This document shows, piece by piece, positions 34,823 to 44,566 of a stretch of DNA of 64,000 nucleotides. The translations under genes and the position numbers were made by a program. The notes under the pieces are model-generated. The model did not search any database, was not told the DNA's origin, and saw nothing but the letters and a program-made list of their open reading frames with translations. Each line of letters starts with the position of its first letter. The stretch's first letter is position 1. Source of the stretch: Fibrobacter sp. (lineage in GTDB: Bacteria; Fibrobacterota; Fibrobacteria; Fibrobacterales; Fibrobacteraceae); NCBI GenBank assembly GCA_017550445.1, contig JAFZOV010000042.1, positions 21,304-85,303 of the forward strand, read 5' to 3'.

Positions 34823-36964
34823 TTAACGAATCGTGACAGCGCGAGTTTCGTTTCCGTAGCGAATCAGGAAGCGTCCAGGATCCATAAAGTCCATCAACAT
34901 GGTCGATTCCGTTCTTTCGCGACGCAACAAGCGGCCCTGCAGATCGTAAACGAAAAGCATTTTGCCAGGAGCAAGCCCAAACAAGCTAACGCTTTTGCCG
35001 CCAACAACGGCGCGCCATTCACCCCTGGGAGCACCGGACTGGGTAGACATAGTTCCGCCAGCAATAAGGAAGTTATCGATATAGCCAAATTCCTGAATAT
35101 ACGACTTATTCACCCTGACATTCATCACATTCTTGTAATTGCTCACGTTGCAGAACATTCCCGCAAGCACGTGTTCTTCGCCGCAACTGCTGCTAGCAAG
35201 CAAACCCGTAATGGAATGCCCGTTTCCCGAAAAAGTACCTTCGTAATCCCAAATGGCATCCCATACAAAATAAGTTGTCGAGTCATCGAGATTCAGCACA
35301 GAATCCTTCAGCACATTCTCGTTGATAACAATGTCGGCTTCAAGAGAGGCACAAGCCTTCGCATCGCGATCGATACTATCCAAGGTACCATTGACAAGGC
35401 CTGCGAACCAGTAAAGTTCTTCTTTCGTTTTCAACAGATAGCAGCCCGCAGAATTCTGTTCCGGCTTTTGGGGCGCCGGGGTCCATTCCGCAAACAGCTC
35501 ATAACTTCTTTTCTCGGCCAGCTGGAGTACAGAATAATAGCTGAGCCTATCCGAAGTCCAACGATTGAATTTTGCACCTGCACGAACAGGATTCTTAAAT
35601 TCAAAACCTACGGCAGCAGCGTTGAACGCCGTCATATTTTCAAGATCGTTTTCACCACCGTTCATGTGATAGGTAATCGTGTATTCCGTGGTATTCCACT
35701 TGGCATATACCGTAAAATCTTCGGTATTGCCCGCAGGAATTTCCGTAATTTCCTGTTCCAAAAGTGAATCCGCATACCAGCCTGCAAATTCAAAGCCGGA
35801 CCAGTAAGCTTTTCCCAATTCATACGCCGAAGAATCGGCCGACCACTTGACCACATGCGGCTTGTAGAAACTGGTGCCATTATAGAATTGGCCACCATTC
35901 ATTTCGATGTCGATTACAAAGAAGCTTTTCCATTTCGCATAAAGAGTCCAGTCGCCGTAATGCTCCGTCTTGATGGTATCGATTTTTTGCGTAAAGTCTT
36001 CGTCCAGGTACCAGCCCTCGAATTCATCGTTTTCTTTTTGAGGAGCCGCCAGCACAATCGCGGAGTCACCTTTCATGTAATTCGACGGATTCTGTTCGCT
36101 ATTTTCGCCACCGTTCAATACATAATGTATTTCAAACTGGACACTATCGGCAGGGACATTTCCACCCACAGAACGGGTCCCTTGAACAGATACATCTGCA
36201 TAGACATTCTTCATCTGTACAAGACCCACGACCTTGCCAACAACCTCCCCGGCATTGCTACCCGAGAAATAGGAATCCGTAATGCCCAAGTTTCTTACAA
36301 CCGTAACATTCTTTCCCCATACATCGTTTTCGTCGCCGAGAGTAACAAAAAAGCCGTCACCGCCGCGCAAGCCAGAAATCTTGTAACCGTTACCTTCAAA
36401 GGTTCCCTTGAACTTTAAAGGAATCCACCATACATAATCACTTCTTGACAAGTTGCCGGTAGAATCTAAAAGACTCTCGTTCACCACGATGTCGTTCTGT
36501 AGCGAGATGCAACCTTCAAATCGATAATCATCTTTTTTGGAGAATGCAGTAGAATCCGCAATGGAAATATTGGCGATGCCGTAGAGTTCTTCGGCTGTAT
36601 AAATCAGGTAGCAACCGCGTTCATCTTGCTGCGGAGTTTTCGGGACAAGGCCCCAGCGAGCATACACACTGAAGCTGCCCAGGTAATTGGCAAGCACGAA
36701 CATGGAGTAATCTTGATATTCCCCATAATACATGTTGGGCGGAACATCTACGCCTTCAGAAAATTCAATATACCATCCCAAAAAGGAATAGCCTTCGCGC
36801 GTAGGTTCCTTTAAATCGAAACGGCCCGCAGCCTCATCATAGCTTTCGGGATTGTCCGGGTGGTTAATGCCGCCGTTCAGGTTATAATTAATCGTGTAGG
36901 CGTTAGCCGACACCGCGACTAACAGCATTAAGCACCCTAACACTGTGTAAACCAAACGAAACAT
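34823..36964 (-). CDS. InlB-repeat surface protein with T9SS C-terminal domain
   Basis: 713 aa. The signal peptide is 1-22 (SANAYT). There are four InlB B-repeat / Listeria-Bacteroides-type repeats, each with a YNLNGG-like start and a GWY...LYAKW end (near 24, 284, 355, 430). Two copies of a second module ([17 protein letters not shown] and [17 protein letters not shown], each followed by [11 protein letters not shown] or [11 protein letters not shown]) look like GLUG-type elements. The C-terminus ([26 protein letters not shown]) is T9SS-like. Probably a cell-surface adhesin or matrix protein. TATATT stands about 38 nt upstream of the ATG. Confidence 0.8.
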   Translation of the reverse strand: MFRLVYTVLGCLMLLVAVSANAYTINYNLNGGINHPDNPESYDEAAGRFDLKEPTREGYSFLGWYIEFSEGVDVPPNMYYGEYQDYSMFVLANYLGSFSVYARWGLVPKTPQQDERGCYLIYTAEELYGIANISIADSTAFSKKDDYRFEGCISLQNDIVVNESLLDSTGNLSRSDYVWWIPLKFKGTFEGNGYKISGLRGGDGFFVTLGDENDVWGKNVTVVRNLGITDSYFSGSNAGEVVGKVVGLVQMKNVYADVSVQGTRSVGGNVPADSVQFEIHYVLNGGENSEQNPSNYMKGDSAIVLAAPQKENDEFEGWYLDEDFTQKIDTIKTEHYGDWTLYAKWKSFFVIDIEMNGGQFYNGTSFYKPHVVKWSADSSAYELGKAYWSGFEFAGWYADSLLEQEITEIPAGNTEDFTVYAKWNTTEYTITYHMNGGENDLENMTAFNAAAVGFEFKNPVRAGAKFNRWTSDRLSYYSVLQLAEKRSYELFAEWTPAPQKPEQNSAGCYLLKTKEELYWFAGLVNGTLDSIDRDAKACASLEADIVINENVLKDSVLNLDDSTTYFVWDAIWDYEGTFSGNGHSITGLLASSSCGEEHVLAGMFCNVSNYKNVMNVRVNKSYIQEFGYIDNFLIAGGTMSTQSGAPRGEWRAVVGGKSVSLFGLAPGKMLFVYDLQGRLLRRERTESTMLMDFMDPGRFLIRYGNETRAVTIR

Positions 36965-37005
36965 GTATTCTCTTCATCACTCTAAGTGACAACCTGAATA
37001 TATAT

Positions 37006-37038
37006 CAAAAAAATCCGGATTCTCGCGAAACCCGGATT
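37006..37038 (-). terminator. Rho-independent terminator after nitroreductase gene
   Basis: On the minus strand, AATCCGGGTTT-CGCG-AGAATCCGGATT is followed by T-rich sequence. Confidence 0.8.
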
Positions 37039-37085
37039 TTACCGTGACATTAAACGTAATTTTACACAATTACGTTATCTAAGAT

Positions 37086-37676
37086 TTACACGAATACGAC
37101 TTCGTTGCCGATTCGGGGCGATTGGTTCCGATTCGGAAGCCCACTTTCGGTATCGGCATAACCGAGTGCCACCGAAGCGTACACACGTTCGCTTTCCTTG
37201 AGGCCGAGCGAACGCATATATTCAAGCAGAGTCGGGTCTTCGTTGAGCCACTTGAGCTGATTGATGTAGCAGCTGCCGAGGTCGAGTTCATTTGCAGCAA
37301 TCATCATGTTTTCAATAGCGCAGGCGACATCGGCCATGTTGTTGCCGTATTCCTTCTGGCTTGCCACCACGATTAACGCAGGCGCATTATAGTTAAATAC
37401 GTACGTACCCTTCTGCGACAGGCGAATGGAATTCTGCAAACTCTTATAGAGGTCTTCGCGGAGCTCCATCGCGGCAAATGCAGACTGCACGAGTTCCACG
37501 AGTTTCCCCAGCACATCGGGGTTGCTAATCACGAAAAAGTGATTGCTCTGGCAGTTGCCGCCAGTAGGCGCAAAGCGGCCCGCCTCCACGATTTTTTCAA
37601 GCTTTTCATGTTCCACGGGCTTTGCCTGGAACTTGCGGGTACTGCGCCTAGTCAAAATAGCTTCAAGTGTATTCAT
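37086..37676 (-). CDS. Nitroreductase family flavoprotein
   Basis: 196 aa from ATG 37676 (GAGG 7 nt upstream; a TTG two codons earlier is less likely). FMN-binding RRSTRKFQAKPV at the N-terminus, APTGGNCQSNHFFV, then a C-terminal AxxALGYAD-type block (YASVALGYADTESG). Expected to be a homodimeric NAD(P)H-dependent reductase; substrate unknown. It lies 20 nt after the stop of the Cys/Trp-repeat lipoprotein, so it may be its operon partner. A terminator follows. Confidence 0.85.
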   Translation of the reverse strand: MNTLEAILTRRSTRKFQAKPVEHEKLEKIVEAGRFAPTGGNCQSNHFFVISNPDVLGKLVELVQSAFAAMELREDLYKSLQNSIRLSQKGTYVFNYNAPALIVVASQKEYGNNMADVACAIENMMIAANELDLGSCYINQLKWLNEDPTLLEYMRSLGLKESERVYASVALGYADTESGLPNRNQSPRIGNEVVFV

Positions 37677-37696
37677 CTTCAAACCTCGTGTTAAAT

Positions 37697-39361
37697 CTAC
37701 AAATCTTCGTCAGTCAATTCACGCCAATACCGAAAAATAGAACAGCCCCCAACTAAGGATTCAGTATCTGCTTCGCATTCCCTAGGTTTGCATATGTAGG
37801 ACGTCCCGTCATATTCCACAACACGATCCAGGACACAGTCATCGTTATAGTAGGTCGGCGGATTTACTTCACGCCACCCGGTATCACTTTCAAACAAATT
37901 CTTTTCGCAGGAATAATAGACTCCCAGATGCTTGCCCTTTTTGTTTTCGTCAGTACAGTCTCCTAGATAATAGTTCAAGGAGTCTATCTCTTTCCATTTA
38001 TAATCGGAACACCGCACAAACACGCTGTCAAGCGGAAAATCCAAACCGACTGTTAAATAGTTACACTCCCCATACTTCGCAGCAGCCTTAGCATCGAGAA
38101 CCGATTCATACCAGGCATCATCTTTCGTGAATACACTATCCACGTACTTGTCGCTCCAGCGGCATTTGTCACCTTCACACTCACAAACAAACAAGGAATC
38201 GTGCACATAAAGAAGTTTTCCCATATTACGGTTCATTGAACATTCGCCATACTGGTGATTGAATAGGGAATCTCGATCGGTAAGAATTTCCCACACATGG
38301 GATTTTCCCCTACATATATAAATGGTGTCATTACGCTGAATAGACTTGGCGTGGTCATAAATTGAGGCTGCATAATCCGCCAAACAAGTTCCCAAGGAAT
38401 CTTCCAAGACTGATTTTAGTCGCCACCCTCTTGTCATACTATAACCGTTCACATATTCCGTCCAAAGAAGAGTCCTTCCATAAAAGGCACTCGCCTTATT
38501 GTCAATTTGGACAGAGTCATAAGAGCCATCGGCATCAAGCTTGATTCCGTAAGCCCGCTCAAAGAAGTCTTCACTCAGCCAAATTAAACCATTAACAGTA
38601 TCCCTCGATACGCTTTTAAAGAGGTAATCCATCGAATTCGAAAAATTTTCAAAAGTGGAAAGCCACGCATCCGCAGCTTTTACAATCCACAACGAATCAA
38701 TCTTGCCTTTTTCGGCAAACGTACTACGAAATTTCTTGAAATCATCGTAGAACACGCTATCCGAAATTTCATGCCGACAAAAGACAAATGGGGTGAGGCC
38801 CATCAGTTGATTCGCATAATAGAATTCATTATAATACCCGTTACTGACCGATTCCAAATTATTATCGAAAATTTGCTTTAATTCCTCAAGAGCCTGATTT
38901 TCAGATTCGTCAAAACTCTTTTTCTTCTTTTTCACAAGATATTCAATTCGGTCTACAGCCAAAGCAGCATATATATTCAGCCTTAACTTTGTATTGTCCT
39001 TGGACAAGCGCACATACTGTGCAAATTCCATTGTCTTCTTATTTTCGGCAGGAAATACCGTCACTATTTTAATATACGGATATTCATAGTCACGAGAATT
39101 CACATAGAACTTACCTTCGGACGTCTTTTCTACCGAAACTTCAAAGGAGTCAATCGGATTCAGCTTGTCATCCAGCATAATGACACGCATCGCCTCGGGT
39201 TTCATCGAATGCAGGTATTCAACTGAGCCCCGCAATTCTGTCGGAGAAAAAGCATTTCCATATTCATCGACACGGAGAACCACTTCCCCGCTGCTTCCGT
39301 TATCAGAGCATGCCACAAGCCACAAAACCGTAAGCACTAACCCAAGAACACTTTTACGCAT
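37697..39361 (-). CDS. Cys/Trp-repeat lipoprotein, copy 2 of tandem pair
   Basis: 554 aa. Lipobox LVAC, Cys18. After an N-terminal beta-rich domain (VVLRVDEYGNAFSPTELRG, FPAENKKTMEFAQYVRLS) and a helical middle with CRHEISDSVFYDDF, the C-terminal 200 residues hold repeats of about 35-45 aa with a pattern Tyr-x-Cys ... Trp ... Tyr-Gly-x-Cys (SLNYYLGDC, YYSCEKN, YICKPREC). It is a paralog of the upstream gene. Family unknown to me. An adhesion or extracellular role is only a guess. Confidence 0.7.
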   Translation of the reverse strand: MRKSVLGLVLTVLWLVACSDNGSSGEVVLRVDEYGNAFSPTELRGSVEYLHSMKPEAMRVIMLDDKLNPIDSFEVSVEKTSEGKFYVNSRDYEYPYIKIVTVFPAENKKTMEFAQYVRLSKDNTKLRLNIYAALAVDRIEYLVKKKKKSFDESENQALEELKQIFDNNLESVSNGYYNEFYYANQLMGLTPFVFCRHEISDSVFYDDFKKFRSTFAEKGKIDSLWIVKAADAWLSTFENFSNSMDYLFKSVSRDTVNGLIWLSEDFFERAYGIKLDADGSYDSVQIDNKASAFYGRTLLWTEYVNGYSMTRGWRLKSVLEDSLGTCLADYAASIYDHAKSIQRNDTIYICRGKSHVWEILTDRDSLFNHQYGECSMNRNMGKLLYVHDSLFVCECEGDKCRWSDKYVDSVFTKDDAWYESVLDAKAAAKYGECNYLTVGLDFPLDSVFVRCSDYKWKEIDSLNYYLGDCTDENKKGKHLGVYYSCEKNLFESDTGWREVNPPTYYNDDCVLDRVVEYDGTSYICKPRECEADTESLVGGCSIFRYWRELTDEDL

Positions 39362-39367
39362 AAAAAA

Positions 39368-41050
39368 CTAATCCTCTTTAAAGCGAATCACTTCAAGGGA
39401 ATCCAGCTTTCGCCAAGTTCCAAAGCCCCAACAGACATCTTCGGGGTCCGCATCCTTGCAGGCATCCGATTCGCAGATATAATAGGATTTGTCGTACTCG
39501 ACAACCTTACCATCATCGAAATTGGTACAGGTATCGCCGAAATAAACCGGAGGAACAACTTCTGTCCATACATACGACGAACCACCTTCCAGACACTGGT
39601 AATACTTGCCCAAATGTTCGCCCAACTCTTCTTTATGGCTATAGTAGCAATCTCCCAAATAATAGGTGAGAGAATCTATCGGCGTCCACCAAGAACCGGA
39701 ACACTCCACAAAAACATCGTCAATCCGCTTTCTTTCTCCATCAAGAAGATCTTCCCTCACGCACACACCAAAACGTCGTATCGCCTCATCATTAAGAACC
39801 ATTTCATAGAGCGGATCATCCGGGGTAAAGTTTTCATTCCCCCATGTTTTTTCCCATGCACAAGAGCTATTATTGCCATAGACATAATCCCCAGTGCATC
39901 GACAGGCATATAGCGAATCGCCTATATATTCTAGGCGGTTCGCGCAACTCCAAGTACATTTTCCAAAACTATAGGCCAGCAACGTATCAGCGTTCGACTC
40001 TTTACGCCATACATTAGATTCCTGCGTACAAAGATAATTTTGCCCCTCATACGAAACAATCTTTTTTTCTTTATACAGGCAAAGCCCTATTTTATCTTCA
40101 AGCAGGGATTTCAGGCGCCAAGAATTGTCCATCACAAAAACCCGCTTGTAATATGCGCTGGACTTTTCGGTTATTTCAATTGGATCAAAGGAATCTCCTG
40201 CCGACCTATCGAATTCGATTCCATATGCTTTCTCAAAAAAGGGATAGTTCATGCTACTTAAATTAACAAGCGTATCCCTGGTCTTGCTTCGATAAAAGCG
40301 ATCCGTCCCTTCATCAAGCACCTGCTCAAAGGTAGAAAGCCATGCATCAGCCGCACGCACAATCACCGATGATTTTATTTTACCCGTTTTGGCAAAATCA
40401 TCCCGAAGTTCTTCAAAATCATGGTAGAATACACTATCAGAAATTTCATGACGGCAATACACATAGGGAGCCTGGTCCTTCAAATCATTGAATACCATAG
40501 TCAAAGATTGAAAAGATTCACTATTAATATTGCTTAAATCTAGATTAAAAGCCTCGCCCAACTCAGCAAGGGCATCTGCCTCGGCATCATCATAATTCTT
40601 TTTCTTCTCTTTTACCAAAGTCTCGATTCGACCCGCCGCAAGAGCCGCAAAAATATTCTGCTTTAACCGGGCGTTATTACCGGAAAGATGCACATACTGT
40701 GCAAATTCCATTTTCTTTTTGTCTTCGGCCTCAAAAACCGTTACGATTTTTAGATAGGGGTATTCTAACTCGAGCACTTCCGAGACAAAAATATCCGCTC
40801 CGTACGTTTTTTCTGTCGGGATTTCAATCGAATCTATCGGATTCAGCTTGTCATCTAGACGGACCACACGCACCATTTCTGATTCCATTAAAGGCAAATA
40901 TTCAATAGTCCCCTGCAAATAGACTGGTGAAAAGGTGTTGCCATTTTCATCGATACGGACAACCACCTCTCCGCTGCTAGTATCATCGGAACAAGCCGCT
41001 AGCCACAGCAACACAAAAGTCAGCGAGATTATTTTATGCAGAAACGACAC
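39368..41050 (-). CDS. Cys/Trp-repeat lipoprotein, copy 1 of tandem pair
   Basis: 560 aa from GTG 41050, which has GGAG 5 nt upstream; an upstream TTG at 41071 has no site. Lipobox LAAC. It shares with copy 2 the block VVVRIDENGNTFSPVYLQG, MEFAQYVHLSG, YCRHEISDSVFYHDF, and SLTYYLGDC near the end, so the pair arose by tandem duplication. Cys/Trp repeats occupy about 335-550. Only 6 nt separate the genes. It has longer inserts than copy 2 (for example NNSSCAWEKTWGNENF). Confidence 0.7.
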   Translation of the reverse strand: MSFLHKIISLTFVLLWLAACSDDTSSGEVVVRIDENGNTFSPVYLQGTIEYLPLMESEMVRVVRLDDKLNPIDSIEIPTEKTYGADIFVSEVLELEYPYLKIVTVFEAEDKKKMEFAQYVHLSGNNARLKQNIFAALAAGRIETLVKEKKKNYDDAEADALAELGEAFNLDLSNINSESFQSLTMVFNDLKDQAPYVYCRHEISDSVFYHDFEELRDDFAKTGKIKSSVIVRAADAWLSTFEQVLDEGTDRFYRSKTRDTLVNLSSMNYPFFEKAYGIEFDRSAGDSFDPIEITEKSSAYYKRVFVMDNSWRLKSLLEDKIGLCLYKEKKIVSYEGQNYLCTQESNVWRKESNADTLLAYSFGKCTWSCANRLEYIGDSLYACRCTGDYVYGNNSSCAWEKTWGNENFTPDDPLYEMVLNDEAIRRFGVCVREDLLDGERKRIDDVFVECSGSWWTPIDSLTYYLGDCYYSHKEELGEHLGKYYQCLEGGSSYVWTEVVPPVYFGDTCTNFDDGKVVEYDKSYYICESDACKDADPEDVCWGFGTWRKLDSLEVIRFKED

Positions 41051-41159
41051 AAACTCTCCTTTCCTAGACAATGGCTAGAATTTACATAAATTAACAGAAA
41101 AAAGAGCCTTTCGAATACAATTCACCGACAAACGGCCACTTTGGCTAGACAGCTTGACA

Positions 41160-41186
41160 AAGCCCCACAGGTTTTGCCTGGGGTTA
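41160..41186 (-). terminator. Hairpin terminator after argA
   Basis: On the minus strand, CCCCAGG-CAAA-CCTGTGGGG is followed by CTTTGT, immediately after the argA stop. The T-run is weak. Confidence 0.5.
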
Positions 41187-42542
41187 CTTGTCAAGCGGAA
41201 GCATCAAGATACGTGAATGACGCTTCTTGTTGTAATGGTCGCGCTTGGTAGGCGGAAGTTCTTCCACCGTGCCGTCGACAAATCCGAAATGATAGAACCA
41301 GTCGAGAGCCTGCGTGGTCAGCAAGAACAACGTCTTGTAGCCCTTCATGCGGCCAATGGAAATCAGGTGACGCACAATGGCATCGCCAATGCCCGACTTG
41401 CGGTAGTTTGCAGCCACCGCAATGCCCGCCACTTCGGCCATTCCGTTTTCGAATTCGTGCAAGGCGCCACAACCGTGAATGCTGTTGTCGATGCTGTAGA
41501 CAACGTAATCACGCAACTTTTCGGAAATACTTTCCTGTGTACGCGGCACAAGGTAGCCCTTGTCGATGTAATCCTGCATAATCCGCAGAATATCCGGAAT
41601 ATCTTCCACGTTCGCAGGCCTAATGCTCGAGTACTGGTTGGCGTACACCATGGTACCGTCACCGCGGGCACTAAAGACTTCTTGCAGTACGCTACCCTGA
41701 AATTCGCCACTCAAAAGGTGAACACGGTTCGCCCCCGCCTCGCAGGCATGAATCGCATTCATCAGATAATCCATCTGCGCAAAGTCAAGCTGGTCAGAAT
41801 TGAGCTCCAGCAGTTCCTTTGCCTGGTCCACGTCCATAGCCGAGATAACGCCCGACTCCGTAGGTTCCAGGTACTTGGTGTTCTTGCCGGTGACCAAGCC
41901 TTCGAGCTTGATACCATTCTGGTTACCGATGAAGAACAGCTTGCCCACCTTCATGTACTTGCAGAGTTCGGTCGCAACCTCAGTCGAACTGATGTTGTAG
42001 GCATGCCCAAGCTTGTTCCAGCCAATCGGCGGAATAATCGGCACGAACTTTTCGTCCAGAAGCTGTTCCAGAATGTCGCGCTGGATGCGTTCGATACGAC
42101 CGGTGCGCATGTAGTCTACACCGTCAATCACGCCCATGCTCCGGGCCAGCACCCAGTTGCCCTGAATGCCGCGCAAGCCGCTCGCCGTCAGGTGACTCAT
42201 GATATGCTGTGCAACGCCGAGAGAAGCCTGCTCAATATGCGGCAGCGCCTCTTCGCTGGTCAAACGCACGCCGGCATGAAAAGTAGATTCAAGCTCCCAC
42301 GCCTTGAGCTGGGCATCGATACTGTTGCGCGTACCCGGTACAATGATAATGCGGATACCCGACTTGTGCAAGATAGCGATGTCGCGCATCAGCACCGGGA
42401 AAAGCGGGTGACTCATCAGGTCATCCTCGATTTTCAGCACAAACAGCTGGCCCTTGAAGCGTTCCATGTAGCCGAACACTTCGCGAATAAAACCGGCAAC
42501 CTCAAAATGTTGCGAATTAAAGTCAGGCGTTGCGTTATTCAT
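41184..42542 (-). CDS. argA: Amino-acid N-acetyltransferase (N-acetylglutamate synthase)
   Basis: 452 aa. First step of arginine synthesis: acetyl-CoA plus glutamate gives N-acetylglutamate. The N-terminal amino-acid-kinase-like domain (about 15-300) has VLKIEDDLMSHP, IIIVPGTRNSID, and VRLTSEEALPHIEQA. The C-terminal GNAT domain (about 305-450) has SIRPANVEDIPDILRIM, AGIAVAANYRKSGIGDAI and FGFVDGTVEELP. This two-domain order and length match E. coli-type ArgA. TAATTT stands 7 nt before ATG, with no ribosome site. It is not beside other arg genes here. Complex palindromes lie upstream. Confidence 0.93.
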   Translation of the reverse strand: MNNATPDFNSQHFEVAGFIREVFGYMERFKGQLFVLKIEDDLMSHPLFPVLMRDIAILHKSGIRIIIVPGTRNSIDAQLKAWELESTFHAGVRLTSEEALPHIEQASLGVAQHIMSHLTASGLRGIQGNWVLARSMGVIDGVDYMRTGRIERIQRDILEQLLDEKFVPIIPPIGWNKLGHAYNISSTEVATELCKYMKVGKLFFIGNQNGIKLEGLVTGKNTKYLEPTESGVISAMDVDQAKELLELNSDQLDFAQMDYLMNAIHACEAGANRVHLLSGEFQGSVLQEVFSARGDGTMVYANQYSSIRPANVEDIPDILRIMQDYIDKGYLVPRTQESISEKLRDYVVYSIDNSIHGCGALHEFENGMAEVAGIAVAANYRKSGIGDAIVRHLISIGRMKGYKTLFLLTTQALDWFYHFGFVDGTVEELPPTKRDHYNKKRHSRILMLPLDK

Positions 42543-42551
42543 ATTCTACAA

Positions 42552-42658
42552 ATTAGCAAATTGCCGAGCCGAGGCAATAGGCGGGTCGCCTATTGTCAAG
42601 GCGAAGGGCGAACAGCGGGTTGCTAATCCTTTTGGAGTTCTCTTATTCCGCTGTTCGC
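42552..42658. repeat. Nested inverted repeats upstream of argA
   Basis: ATTAGCAA (42552) with TTGCTAAT (42620), CAATAGGCG with CGCCTATTG around 42575-42595, and GCGAACAGCGG (42608) with CCGCTGTTCGC (42648). Between divergent-looking argA promoter and nuoA 3' end. Confidence 0.55.
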
Positions 42659-42672
42659 GTTTATATACAACA

Positions 42673-42696
42673 AACGCGATCCCTAGGGACCGCGTT
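42673..42696 (-). terminator. Hairpin after nuoA
   Basis: AACGCG/CGCGTT arms enclosing CCCTAGGG, 36-59 nt after the nuoA stop. No long T-run, so termination strength is uncertain. Confidence 0.45.
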
Positions 42697-42731
42697 CGTT
42701 TAGTTGAGATAGAATATTCTTTTCCCGAATC

Positions 42732-43124
42732 CTAGTCCTGAATTCGAGTCCAGTTGAGGATACCCTTCTTGACCAGGTAGATATAGCCCGCTTCAAGAAT
42801 CACGAGGAATCCAAGCAACACGAACAGCAAGTCCCAGCCGCCACCCAGGAACTGGACGGTCCAGGGGTAGAGGAACGCCACTTCAAGATCAAAAACCAGG
42901 AACAGCATGGCGACCATGTAATACTTTACAGGATATCGCTCACCCGAGGTACCGGAAACATGAGCAACACCGCATTCATAAGACGTACCTTTGATGGAGG
43001 TTCCCTTGATTTTACCCGGATGCAGGAACCAGTTCGCCACCAAAAGGGCGGTAGGAACAACGAGTGCAAGGACCACGAGAATGGTCATAGCAAAAGTGGT
43101 ATCAAAGATTTCAACGTTCGACAT
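42732..43124 (-). CDS. nuoA: NADH-quinone oxidoreductase subunit A
   Basis: 130 aa. Membrane subunit of respiratory complex I. Three membrane helices (about 11-31, 72-93, 100-120). Conserved SYECGVAH (YECG), GERYPVKYYMVAMLFLVFDLEVAFLYPW split here into its two halves around FLVFDLE, all family hallmarks. nuoB and the other subunits are not next to it in this window: upstream is the divergent TIGR02145 gene and downstream the argA region. So this is an isolated nuoA, or the rest of the complex is elsewhere. Confidence 0.93.
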   Translation of the reverse strand: MSNVEIFDTTFAMTILVVLALVVPTALLVANWFLHPGKIKGTSIKGTSYECGVAHVSGTSGERYPVKYYMVAMLFLVFDLEVAFLYPWTVQFLGGGWDLLFVLLGFLVILEAGYIYLVKKGILNWTRIQD

Positions 43125-43191
43125 AGTGATACAAACATAGTAAAATTCTTTTTTCTAGTTAAGTCCGAAAATGTAAACTATATTTAGATGC

Positions 43192-44133
43192 ATGAAAAAG
43201 ATCACTACATTTTTGGGATGTGTGGGTGTGGTGTGCTTATTCTGGGGGTGCTCCTCTGACAGTAACTTGCTGTCTCCTGGGAATACACTTGCAGATGACG
43301 AACCCGCTATTTCCTCGGAAGCAGAAACCCCGACAAGTTCTGGCTCTACGTCCAAAAATTCTTCTAGCTCTGCGAAAACGGATAAAAAAAATCCGACCTC
43401 TTCGTCGGCCGCAACAGCCAAGCCAGATACAATTAGAAAAGAGCTTCTCGTAAAGGACACCCTAAAAATCGAAACCCCTAATTACCGCAACAATCCCATT
43501 TTCTGTTGGGATGAAAACAGCGAATCCTGCAAGGCGGCAATAGAAGCAGCGGCAACAATCCAGTCTTCGTCTTCTATAACGATCGACATTGGCGGAGAAG
43601 GCGGCGGTACGCAAATCGACAACAGCATTCCCCCTGTCGTCAACGGCATGCAGATGACCGACATGCGCGACACCCAAACCTACAAGCTCGTTGAAGTCGG
43701 CGGCAAGCTTTGGATGGCCCAAGATATCAACATCGCTCTTCCGAACACCCAGTGTTACGACGAAAGCGATGCAAAGTGTGCCTCTAACGGAAGACTCTAC
43801 ACATTTACCACAGCTCAAAGCGCCTGCCCGGCCGGTTGGAAACTTCCCTCCCGTGAAGAAGCTCAGGCTGCACTCGATGACGAATCATACCCCTGGAGCT
43901 ACAGCGGCCGCTGCAAAGACGGCGAATGCAGCTTTATGGGCGACATGGGTTTCCACTGGACTTCCGCCACACCGCAATCAGGCGATAAAAAATTCGACGA
44001 AAACCAAGGCGATTCTTACACCGTCATCATCGTAGAAAAAGCACCGGACTACGGAGACAAAGACGACGTGAAGAAGTTCTTCCAGGTAGACTCCAAGACT
44101 AAGCGCTTCAGTGTACGCTGCGTCAAAGAATAA
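43192..44133 (+). CDS. TIGR02145 major paralogous domain lipoprotein
   Basis: 313 aa. Lipobox WGC near residue 20. A Ser/Thr/Lys linker (about 25-85) is followed by the Fibrobacter major paralogous domain (about 150-313): YKLVEVGGKLWMAQDINI, NGRLYTFTTAQSACPAGWKLPS, FHWTSATPQ, and the closing RCVKE. It resembles the smaller protein at 53746-54390. Domain function is unknown; members are surface-exposed by prediction. TATATT is 7 nt before ATG, suggesting leaderless expression. A strong terminator follows. Confidence 0.88.
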   Translation: MKKITTFLGCVGVVCLFWGCSSDSNLLSPGNTLADDEPAISSEAETPTSSGSTSKNSSSSAKTDKKNPTSSSAATAKPDTIRKELLVKDTLKIETPNYRNNPIFCWDENSESCKAAIEAAATIQSSSSITIDIGGEGGGTQIDNSIPPVVNGMQMTDMRDTQTYKLVEVGGKLWMAQDINIALPNTQCYDESDAKCASNGRLYTFTTAQSACPAGWKLPSREEAQAALDDESYPWSYSGRCKDGECSFMGDMGFHWTSATPQSGDKKFDENQGDSYTVIIVEKAPDYGDKDDVKKFFQVDSKTKRFSVRCVKE

Positions 44134-44154
44134 AAAATATTTCATATAAAAGAA

Positions 44155-44195
44155 AAACCCGAGCGAGTACAAAACGACGCCCGGGTTTCTTTTTT
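44155..44195 (+). terminator. Rho-independent terminator after TIGR02145 gene
   Basis: AAACCCGAGCG and CGCCCGGGTTT arms are followed by CTTTTTTT. Confidence 0.85.
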
Positions 44196-44208
44196 TAAAG
44201 GCTTGTGA

Positions 44209-44523
44209 TTAAAGCTGTTCGACTCGGTCCATGCCCTCGTCCAATAGGAGCGTAAGGTTCTGGACTTCCTTTTCCATCTGGTCGTAATAGATCTTTGCGC
44301 GACCCAGCTGTTTGCGGAGCTCCATGATTTCGGATGTAAGCTCCACGGCAAGCAAGGCCATGCGTTTACGGTTGTCCATCTGGAATTTCGCCGAGCGGTC
44401 AAACCGCTGGTTGATACTTTCCACAATTTCATTCAGTTCCGCATCGGGCAAGTCCGTGCGAATCTGAATGCTTTCCTGGGCAACGGTAATGGTCACCGAT
44501 TTCAAAGGTTCGATACTAGCCAT
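44209..44523 (-). CDS. zapA: Cell division protein ZapA
   Basis: 104 aa. ZapA binds and bundles FtsZ at the division ring. The sequence has a beta-strand N-terminus (SVTITVAQESIQIRTDL), the block VESINQRFDR, and a C-terminal coiled coil (LTSEIMELRKQLGRAKIYYDQ to the end, cut at LDEGMDR). Length matches the family. It lies 43 nt after the coiled-coil protein gene, so both may be expressed together. Confidence 0.88.
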   Translation of the reverse strand: MASIEPLKSVTITVAQESIQIRTDLPDAELNEIVESINQRFDRSAKFQMDNRKRMALLAVELTSEIMELRKQLGRAKIYYDQMEKEVQNLTLLLDEGMDRVEQL

Positions 44524-44566
44524 TATTTTATCCCTACGCCGAATGGATCATCGTCCATCAGCATCC

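Noticed and set aside
41051..41071. TTG start for the first Cys/Trp-repeat lipoprotein
   Set aside because: It would put the ribosome site GGAG inside the coding sequence and lengthen the n-region of the lipoprotein signal.
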